Assembly: GCA_001399705.1 (NCBI GenBank)
Contig: LJCR01000157.1
Coordinates: 1-6,021, forward strand
Source of the DNA: Kouleothrix aurantiaca
Lineage (GTDB): Bacteria > Chloroflexota > Chloroflexia > Chloroflexales > Roseiflexaceae
Length of the DNA stretch: 6,021 nt
Direction: 5' to 3'
Part shown: positions 1 to 5,116 of the stretch, one piece after another
Layout of the letters: each line of letters opens with the position of its first letter
How positions within the stretch are numbered: position 1 is the stretch's first letter
Program-made: the position numbers and the translations under genes
Notes under the pieces: generated by a model
Databases searched by the model: none
What the model saw: only the letters and a program-made list of their open reading frames with translations
Told to the model about the DNA's origin: nothing

Positions 1-106
1 AACGCGGCCGACCGCGCGTGTCGACCGTCGCCATATTGCACCAAACCATTTTACGCACGCGCTCAAGCATTGGTGCAGCCAAGTCGTCAAACGATACGTT
101 AGCCAT
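1..106 (-). CDS. Pyridoxamine 5'-phosphate oxidase-like flavoprotein, N-terminal fragment
   Basis: Only the first 35 codons are inside the window; the gene runs off the left edge. The translation starts MANVSFDDLAAPMLERVR and continues VWCNMATVDTRGRPR. A 'hydrophobic-C-N/x-A-T-V-D-x-x-G-R-P-R' stretch near the N terminus is the usual first beta-strand of the split-barrel pyridoxamine-phosphate-oxidase-like proteins. Those proteins bind FMN or F420 and include stress proteins and flavin reductases as well as true PdxH. True PdxH normally has a longer N-terminal arm, so a general flavin-binding member is more likely than the vitamin B6 enzyme. The start at 106 is supported by an AGGAA (118 to 114 on this strand) seven bases upstream. 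It follows the dehydratase gene on the same strand after 86 bases and may share its transcript. Family assignment from so short a fragment is an inference; the substrate cannot be told. Confidence 0.72.
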   Translation of the reverse strand, partial: MANVSFDDLAAPMLERVRKMVWCNMATVDTRGRPR

Positions 107-121
107 TGACTATTTCCTTTA

Positions 122-200
122 CGATTGTAGGATGTAACCTATGTCCGGGCCAACACATCGGCCGGGCCGGACATAGGCTGGCCGACACGGCCCTACATCG
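122..200. repeat. Imperfect palindromic intergenic repeat with two hairpins
   Basis: The core is an 11-bp perfect inverted repeat, CCTATGTCCGG (138-148) and CCGGACATAGG (167-177), around an 18-base loop. Beside it is a small perfect hairpin, GGCCG-ACA-CGGCC (180-192), that abuts the dehydratase stop codon. The outer ends are also roughly inverted: CGATTGTAGG (122-131) against CCTACATCG (192-200), with one extra base. The loop sequence GGCC-aacacatc-GGCC resembles the small hairpin, so the whole looks like nested copies of one palindromic motif. There is no T-tract on either side, so a classic intrinsic terminator is not supported. A REP/MITE-like dispersed element or an mRNA 3'-stabilising structure fits better. 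That such TGTAGGGC-ended palindromes are common in Chloroflexia is recollection, not shown here. Confidence 0.6.
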
Positions 201-1737
201 TCGCGCCAATCATCCAGGGATTGAACTCTTCCTCGCCAATGCCCTGCGCCTCGCTCAGGCTGGCCTCGCCCGACGCAACGGCAATCAGCTTCTCGAAGAT
301 CTCGCGCCCAACCGACTCGACGCCCGCGCCGGTGAGGATGGTACCGGCGTTGATGTCCATGTCGCCGCGCATGCGCTCGTAGGTCACGCTGTTGGTGGCG
401 ATTTTGATGCTGGGCACCGGCTTGAAGCCAAAGCAGCTGCCGCGCCCGGTGGTGAATGCGATCAGATTGCAGCCGCCCGCCACCTGCCCGGTCGCCGACA
501 CTGGATCGTAGCCCGGCGTATCCATAAATACCAGCCCGCGCTCAGTCACCGGCTCGGCGTATTCGTACACGGCCTGCAGCGGCGTGCTGCCGCCTTTCGC
601 CACGGCGCCAAGCGACTTCTCGTAGATCGTGGTCAGGCCGCCGGCTTTGTTGCCGTGCGAAGGGTTGTTGTCGATCTCAAAGCCCTCGCGCGCGGTGTAC
701 TCTTCCCACCAGTGCACGCGTTCAAGCAGCTTCTCGCCTACGGCGCGGCTGGCGGCGCGGCGCGTCAGCATATGCTCGGCGCCATAGATCTCGGGCGTTT
801 CGCTCAGCACCGCCGTGCCGCCCTGCGCCACCAGCAGGTCGACGGCGTAGCCCAGCGCGGGGTTGGCCGTCACACCGCTGAAGCTATCGCTGCCGCCGCA
901 CTGCAACGCCAAATTCAGCTCAGAAAGCGGCACTTCTTCGCGGCGGCATTCGTTCGCGCGCGGCAGCCGCGCCGCGATCTCGCGCAGCCCTTCGTCAATT
1001 GTTGCCGCCACGCCACCCGTATCCTGAATGCCGATGTAGGGCGGCAGCTGCACGTCGCCCAGGCGCGCGCGCTGGCTGAGAAATAAATCTTCGAACTGGT
1101 TGGTTTCGCAGCCAAGCCCGACGAACAGGTAGTCGGCGACATTCGGGCTGCGCGCGAAGCCGGCCAGCGTGCGCCGCAGCATCTCGATCTCGTAGCCGCT
1201 GCTGCGGCTGGCGCAGCCGCTCTTGTGGGCGATCGCCACAATGTCGGTGACGTTCGGGAACTTGGGCAGCAGCTCGGCACGGGCGCGCGCGCCTATCTGG
1301 CGCACCACGTGGGCCGAGCAGTTCACCGTGGTGATGATGACCAGAGTGTTGCGCGTGCCGACGCGCCCATCCGGGCGGCGATAGCCCAGAAAGGTGCGGC
1401 GCTCCTCGGGCGGCACCAGCGTCACTGGCCGCACGTCCACGCCGATCTGGTAGTCGAGCTGCATGTCGCCTACCGCCATATTCTGCGTATGCACATGTTC
1501 GCCCGCCGCAATTGGCTGAGTGGCGAAGCCGATCACCTGGCCGTAGCGGCGCACCGGCTGGCCGGGCTCGATTGGCCGCAGCGCAACCTTATGGCCCGCG
1601 CCGATATCGCTGCGCAGCTGCACGCTGCGGCCAGCTATGGCGATCTGGCGCTTGCTGCCAAGCGGCGTCAGCGCAATGGCAACATCATCGGCGGGGTGCA
1701 GCTGAATCGCGGGCGTGTCGTGAAGGGTGATCAGCAT
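193..1737 (-). CDS. UxaA/GarD-family sugar-acid dehydratase (altronate/galactarate type, SAF-fused)
   Basis: Predicted 514-residue cytoplasmic enzyme. The family uses a divalent metal, typically iron, to dehydrate altronate, galactarate or related sugar acids to 2-keto-3-deoxy acids. Residues 1-90 form an SAF-type domain resembling the UxaA N terminus (HPADDVAIAL, then GEHVHTQN at 79-86). The catalytic GarD/UxaA core spans about 105-510: GRVGTRN (124-130), GLGCETNQ (207-214), QCGGSDSFSG (279-288), ETPEIYGAEH (313-322), NPSHGNKAGG (358-367), TTGRGSCFGF (429-438), PSIKIATN (442-449) and DMDINAGTI (459-467). Length matches the fused full-length family (E. coli UxaA and GarD are about 500-520 residues), so it is not a split small/large-subunit form. 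The start at 1737 is preferred over an in-frame ATG 45 bases upstream because AGGAG sits five bases before it and the UxaA-like sequence begins there. It follows the kinase by 59 bases. The TAG stop lies in the edge of the palindromic repeat. The exact substrate is unresolved: motifs fit the family, not one reaction. Confidence 0.9.
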   Translation of the reverse strand: MLITLHDTPAIQLHPADDVAIALTPLGSKRQIAIAGRSVQLRSDIGAGHKVALRPIEPGQPVRRYGQVIGFATQPIAAGEHVHTQNMAVGDMQLDYQIGVDVRPVTLVPPEERRTFLGYRRPDGRVGTRNTLVIITTVNCSAHVVRQIGARARAELLPKFPNVTDIVAIAHKSGCASRSSGYEIEMLRRTLAGFARSPNVADYLFVGLGCETNQFEDLFLSQRARLGDVQLPPYIGIQDTGGVAATIDEGLREIAARLPRANECRREEVPLSELNLALQCGGSDSFSGVTANPALGYAVDLLVAQGGTAVLSETPEIYGAEHMLTRRAASRAVGEKLLERVHWWEEYTAREGFEIDNNPSHGNKAGGLTTIYEKSLGAVAKGGSTPLQAVYEYAEPVTERGLVFMDTPGYDPVSATGQVAGGCNLIAFTTGRGSCFGFKPVPSIKIATNSVTYERMRGDMDINAGTILTGAGVESVGREIFEKLIAVASGEASLSEAQGIGEEEFNPWMIGATM

Positions 1738-1742
1738 GGGTG

Positions 1743-1756
1743 CTCCTATTCTCCTT
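1743..1756 (-). promoter_or_regulatory. Double Shine-Dalgarno before the dehydratase gene
   Basis: Read on the minus strand, this is AAGGAG-aat-AGGAG. The nearer AGGAG ends five bases before the ATG at 1737, and the farther AAGGAG ends 13 bases before it. The nearer one decides the start codon in favour of 1737 over the upstream in-frame ATG at 1782. Confidence 0.7.
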
Positions 1757-1795
1757 CGGCAAGGAAGGCGCAGTTTGGGCAAGCGGAATGAGCAG

Positions 1796-1825
1796 ATTAT
1801 ACGCCCGAATATGGAGCACTGTGCG
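1796..1825 (-). promoter_or_regulatory. Candidate internal promoter for the dehydratase gene
   Basis: A perfect TATAAT on the minus strand (1801 to 1796) contains the TAA stop codon of the kinase gene. An 18-base spacer separates it from a weak -35-like CGCACA (1825 to 1820), which matches only three consensus bases. If used, the transcript would start near 1789 and have a leader of about 50 bases before the dehydratase ATG. The -10 match is seen directly. Its use is inference and the weak -35 argues for caution. Confidence 0.3.
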
Positions 1826-4800
1826 GGGCAACTGGCAGTTGCACAAAGAAAGTTGTGCCCTGGCTGGGCTGGCTGTGTACCCAGATCGTGCCGCTGTGCT
1901 GCAGAATAATTGCGTGGCTGAGCGCCAGGCCCAAGCCGGTGCCCTGGCCTACGATGCGCGTAGTGAAGAAAGGTTCGAAGATGTGCGGCTGGTGCTCGGG
2001 CAAAATGCCCGCGCCATTGTCGGCGATTGAGAGCAGAATATGCTGGCGCACCAGCTGGGCGCGAATGTTCAGCTCACGAGCCGCGCCGGGTGGCTTGTCG
2101 GCCAGCGCCTGGATGGCGTTGTGAATGATGTTGAACAGCGCTTGCTGAAGCTGGTCGGGGTCGCCGGCGGCCGGGGGCAGGTGTTCGTCGAATGTCTGCT
2201 GGACACTCACTTTGATCGCGGCCATCGGCAAGGCCAGGCGCTGCAAAATAGCGTCGATCAGGGGGTGCAGCGCAACCCTGTGCGCGCCGGGGCGCTGGGC
2301 GCGCGCCAGGCTCAGCAGCTGCTGAACAATCGCGCGCGCACGCAGCGCAGCATGCTCGATCTTGCCCAGGTCGTCGCGCAGCTCACTCGTGTGGGTGCTG
2401 TTGAGCAGCTGCAGCTGCGCCAGGCCAAGGATAGCCGCCAGCGGATTGTTCAGCTCGTGCGCCGCGCCGGCCAGCATGCGCCCCATGCCGGCCAGCTTTT
2501 CGTTCCGGCGCAGCTGCGCCTCGGCGTGGCGCGCCTCAGTCACATCCTGCACAATCACCAGCACCTCATCGTAGGAGGGAATAAGCGTGGCGGCCAGCCG
2601 CACCTGCAATGTGTCGCCATTGCTCGACAGATCGAGCTCGAAATATTGCGGCTGGCCGGCGCGCACCCGGCGGTAGCGCTCGAAGAGCTCGCTGTGGAGC
2701 TGGCTTGGTATAACCTCGCCCAGGTGCTGGCCTTCAGTAATGCGCTGTTTGTGCGGGCTTTCGGCCAGGCGCTCGGGGTTGATGATATGAACGGTCATAT
2801 TTGGGCGAATGCTGAGCAGCAGCATCGGGCTGTGCTGGATGAGGGTGTCGAGGTACAGGCGCACCGTCTCGGCCCCGCGATACAGGTTTGCATACTGGTC
2901 GGCAGCAGTTTTAATAATGGTGTGCGATTGGATGCGGGCAATCGCCTGCGCCAGCTGGTTCGCAATGGTTTGCAGCATGCGCCGCTCGTCGGCGGTGTAG
3001 TCGTGGTCACCCTGGCGGCCAACAATCAGCACGCCCTGGGTCTGCTCGGCTGTGTACAACGGAAAGGCAATCGCCTGCTGCGGCAGAAATGGCGTAAGCT
3101 CAGGATTCTGCCATGTGATGTGCCGGCCAATCTCGCTGCCATAGGCGTGCATGTGGCCGGCCCGCAGCGCATCCAGCAGCGCGGGGTGGCGCAGGGTCTC
3201 GCGCGTCTGCTCGTGCAGCTCGGGCGGAATGCCATGATATGCCTGGTAGCGGATATCGCCAAAGTCGGCGTCGGTGATGAACATGCTGCCCATGCACGCC
3301 AGGTTTTGCGCATCGAGCAGGTGGAATGTTGCCTCCACGGTGGCATCAAGGTCGCTTGTGGCGTTGAGTGTGCGGCTCCATGCCAGCTGCTCGGTCAGCT
3401 CGGGCTGGTGGCGGCGCTGCGCTTCTTCGGCGGCCTGGGTGGTGGCCAGCAAGCCAGCATTGACAATCGCAACCGCAGCGTAGTTGGCGAAACGCCCCAG
3501 GTATTCGAGATCGTCGGGTCCAAAGAAGTTCGGCTCCTTGTGGCCCACCGTCAGCACGCCAATAATCGCCTCCTGGTTGCGCAGCGGCTGCGCCAGCGAT
3601 GATTGCACCACTGCGCTGGCGCGCACGCCGTCGTGGGCCGCCGGATTTTGCGCCACCACCGGTACCAGAACGCCTGCGCCGGTAAGCATCACCTGGCCGG
3701 CCACGCTGGCGGCATACGGCGCACGCGCGCCAAGCCAGCGCGCCGCATCGCCCAGCGCCATGGTGCATTCAAGCACCTGTTCGCCCGGCTCGGGCTCCGC
3801 GATCGTGACATAGGTGGCGCGCATAAGCTGCTGCGCCTGCTCGCACACGGCCCGCAGCACTTCTTCACGCGTGCTCATGGTATTCGTGGCCTGCGCGATC
3901 TGCCCAAGCGCATGGAGCAGCTGGTCGTGGCGCTCGAGGTGGCGCTGCAGCGCGAACTGGCTGAGCTGCGCGCCAAGCTGGCTGGCAAAGCTTTCGACCG
4001 CCGGAATGGCTGCTGGCGGCAGCGCCTGCCCCCACAGCACCAGCACGCCACCCGGCACGCCTGCGCGCAGTATGGGCGCGGCAATCATGCTTGGCCGGCC
4101 TGTGAAGCGCAGCAGCGCAGCAATCACGCCGTAGAATCGGCTGGGCAGCAGCGCTTCGATCAGGGCTTGCATGCTTTCGGCGGCAATAGCCTGCCCATGC
4201 GCCAGCGCCGCCCCTATCACCGGCGTTTCAAGCGCGATCTCGCACTGTTCAGGGTCGAATTGCGCGCTGTGCGCCAGCAAGCTCAGCAGCTGCGGGTTGA
4301 TGCTGATATAGGCCGTATGCAGCGCGGCAGCCTGGCTGTCGAGCAACGTTACCCACATGTTCAGCCCCAGCGGCCCAAGCACGCGCATGCAGCCGCTGAA
4401 CAAGTCATCGGGCGATTGTGCGGCCTGGATATGCGGTGCAAGGGCGTTGAATGCGGGCAGCAGCGGCGTGTCGGGCGACGCGGCGGGGTAGATTGCGACC
4501 AGTACGGCTTCGCCGGGCAGGGCTTCAATACGCTGTAGCTCGATATCGGCAGCAAGCTCGATCTGCCCAAGCACAAGCAGGGTTGTGCGCAAAGCGAGTG
4601 GGACATGCGGGGAAAGCTCGGTATACGCCTGATGAAGGGCGCCGCGCTCGCTTTCCGGCACTATTTCTGCCAGATTCCGCCCGATCATTGCGCCACTGGC
4701 AAGGTGTAACAGCCCAGCGAGCGCATTGCTGAGCGCTACGACGTCACCACTGGGTGATGTGAGCGCAATATACCAGGACGTTTCGGCAAGCAAATTGCGT

Positions 4801-4844
4801 ATCTCGCCTGCAATTTCCAGGGGAGTGTGCTGCCCATGGGTCAT
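1797..4844 (-). CDS. Soluble multi-domain (PAS/GAF) sensor histidine kinase
   Basis: Predicted 1015-residue sensor kinase that would autophosphorylate on His and pass phosphate to a response regulator. Apparent order: PAS-like region (about 15-120), a divergent GAF (about 140-295), a typical GAF (about 320-465, ending in the FGPDDLEYLGRFANYAAVAI type of helix), a third GAF (about 498-640, with FPLYTAEQTQGVLIVGR), and a second PAS (about 662-770). HisKA follows (about 780-850) with the H-box AGAAHELNNPLAAI, His796 being the phosphate acceptor. HATPase_c (about 890-1005) shows the N-box NIIHNAIQAL (905-914, Asn909), G1 DNGAGI (942-947), F-box FEPFFTTR (956-963) and G2 GQGTGLGLAL (966-975). All phosphotransfer motifs look intact. 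The H-box and tail resemble NtrB-type (HPK4) kinases. No membrane segment or signal peptide is evident, so it should be cytoplasmic; helices near 290-330 and 463-490 look like signalling linkers. No receiver domain and no partner regulator is present. The ATG at 4844 has AAAGGG eight bases upstream; the longer form from 4901 has no ribosome site. The GAF and first PAS limits are by eye. Confidence 0.93.
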   Translation of the reverse strand: MTHGQHTPLEIAGEIRNLLAETSWYIALTSPSGDVVALSNALAGLLHLASGAMIGRNLAEIVPESERGALHQAYTELSPHVPLALRTTLLVLGQIELAADIELQRIEALPGEAVLVAIYPAASPDTPLLPAFNALAPHIQAAQSPDDLFSGCMRVLGPLGLNMWVTLLDSQAAALHTAYISINPQLLSLLAHSAQFDPEQCEIALETPVIGAALAHGQAIAAESMQALIEALLPSRFYGVIAALLRFTGRPSMIAAPILRAGVPGGVLVLWGQALPPAAIPAVESFASQLGAQLSQFALQRHLERHDQLLHALGQIAQATNTMSTREEVLRAVCEQAQQLMRATYVTIAEPEPGEQVLECTMALGDAARWLGARAPYAASVAGQVMLTGAGVLVPVVAQNPAAHDGVRASAVVQSSLAQPLRNQEAIIGVLTVGHKEPNFFGPDDLEYLGRFANYAAVAIVNAGLLATTQAAEEAQRRHQPELTEQLAWSRTLNATSDLDATVEATFHLLDAQNLACMGSMFITDADFGDIRYQAYHGIPPELHEQTRETLRHPALLDALRAGHMHAYGSEIGRHITWQNPELTPFLPQQAIAFPLYTAEQTQGVLIVGRQGDHDYTADERRMLQTIANQLAQAIARIQSHTIIKTAADQYANLYRGAETVRLYLDTLIQHSPMLLLSIRPNMTVHIINPERLAESPHKQRITEGQHLGEVIPSQLHSELFERYRRVRAGQPQYFELDLSSNGDTLQVRLAATLIPSYDEVLVIVQDVTEARHAEAQLRRNEKLAGMGRMLAGAAHELNNPLAAILGLAQLQLLNSTHTSELRDDLGKIEHAALRARAIVQQLLSLARAQRPGAHRVALHPLIDAILQRLALPMAAIKVSVQQTFDEHLPPAAGDPDQLQQALFNIIHNAIQALADKPPGAARELNIRAQLVRQHILLSIADNGAGILPEHQPHIFEPFFTTRIVGQGTGLGLALSHAIILQHSGTIWVHSQPSQGTTFFVQLPVAPHSAPYSGV

Positions 4845-4845
4845 G

Positions 4846-4903
4846 GCATTGGCCCTTTGGCTGGCATTCACAAGTTTATAGCATTGGCCTTCTGGTGGCA
4901 TTC
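4846..4903. repeat. Pair of ~25-bp direct repeats at the kinase translation start
   Basis: Copy A (4846-4869) and copy B (4881-4903) share GCATTGGCC at one end and TGGCATTC at the other, with a slightly varied CTTTGGC/TTCTGG centre. They start 35 bases apart. The word TGGCATT occurs at 4844, 4862, 4896 and again at 5006. The repeats cover the ribosome site and upstream leader of the kinase. They could be a tandem duplication, operator sites for a regulator, or a translational control element; the sequence does not decide. Confidence 0.5.
4853..4858 (-). promoter_or_regulatory. Shine-Dalgarno deciding the kinase start
   Basis: AAAGGG on the minus strand ends eight bases before the ATG at 4844. 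The alternative in-frame ATG at 4901 has only a C/G-rich stretch (cacctgccgcga) before it. An out-of-frame ATG just upstream of 4844 would read ATG-CCA-TGA, overlapping the true start. Confidence 0.55.
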
Positions 4904-4937
4904 GCGGCAGGTGCAGGCCAAGAGCGGTGATGGCTGT

Positions 4938-4966
4938 ATTTTACCACCTATCGCAAGCCGTGTGAT
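4938..4966 (-). promoter_or_regulatory. Candidate promoter for the kinase operon
   Basis: On the minus strand, ATCACA (4966 to 4961, four of six -35 bases) is followed after a 17-base spacer by TAAAAT (4943 to 4938, five of six -10 bases). The predicted leader to the ATG at 4844 is about 85 bases and would include both direct repeats. This assumes a housekeeping-type sigma factor. Confidence 0.4.
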
Positions 4967-4971
4967 AGAAT
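4963..4971 (+). promoter_or_regulatory. Candidate extended -10 promoter for the ThyX-like gene
   Basis: TGATAGAAT matches the extended -10 form TGnTATAAT with one mismatch in the hexamer. No good -35 is present at 17 bases. It overlaps the -35 of the opposite-strand candidate promoter. A second, weaker choice is TGTAAT at 5032-5037. The leader would be about 138 bases from the first or about 72 from the second. Confidence 0.3.
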
Positions 4972-5060
4972 GGCCGCCACGGCACCACCTACTGCCATAG
5001 TTTTCTGGCATTGTGTAGCATAGAACGTGCCTGTAATGCGCAAAATGACGCGCCAGGCCG

Positions 5061-5092
5061 ATGCATAAGCATGTTGGGCGGATCCCGCCAAC
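5061..5092 (+). other. Two adjacent leader hairpins upstream of the ThyX-like gene
   Basis: ATGC-ATAA-GCAT (5061-5072) is followed directly by a stem of GTTGGGCGG with CCGCCAAC (5073-5081 and 5085-5092, one bulged G, three-base loop). The second stem ends 11 bases before the ribosome site. There is no T-run, so it does not read as an intrinsic terminator. A leader structure affecting translation or stability is possible; I recognise no known riboswitch. Confidence 0.35.
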
Positions 5093-5103
5093 CATTCCAG
5101 CAA

Positions 5104-5108
5104 GGGAG
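5104..5108 (+). promoter_or_regulatory. Shine-Dalgarno of the ThyX-like gene
   Basis: GGGAG lies eight bases before the ATG at 5117. This supports that start, and no competing in-frame start with a ribosome site is nearby. Confidence 0.65.
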
Positions 5109-5116
5109 CAACGACT

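Noticed and set aside
137..178. The strong stem between dehydratase and flavoprotein genes as an intrinsic terminator.
   Set aside because: Neither strand shows a run of T after the stem, and the 18-base loop is long for a terminator.
1032..1042. CGATGTAGGGC inside the dehydratase gene, an inverted 11-base match to the repeat edge at 190-200.
   Set aside because: Here it encodes the conserved-looking PPYIG segment in frame and has no flanking palindrome. A chance match is more likely than a second repeat copy.
106..1086. A 326-codon plus-strand open frame opposite the dehydratase gene.
   Set aside because: It starts within the start codon of the flavoprotein gene, has low-complexity Arg/Ala/His composition, and shadows a well-conserved enzyme on the other strand.
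2040..4538. Two long plus-strand open frames (2040-3602 and 3603-4538) end to end, opposite the kinase gene.
   Set aside because: Their translations are rich in Arg, Ala, His and Gln with no recognisable domain or convincing ribosome site. They are explained by the high G/C bias of the kinase codons on the opposite strand, whose motifs are unmistakable.
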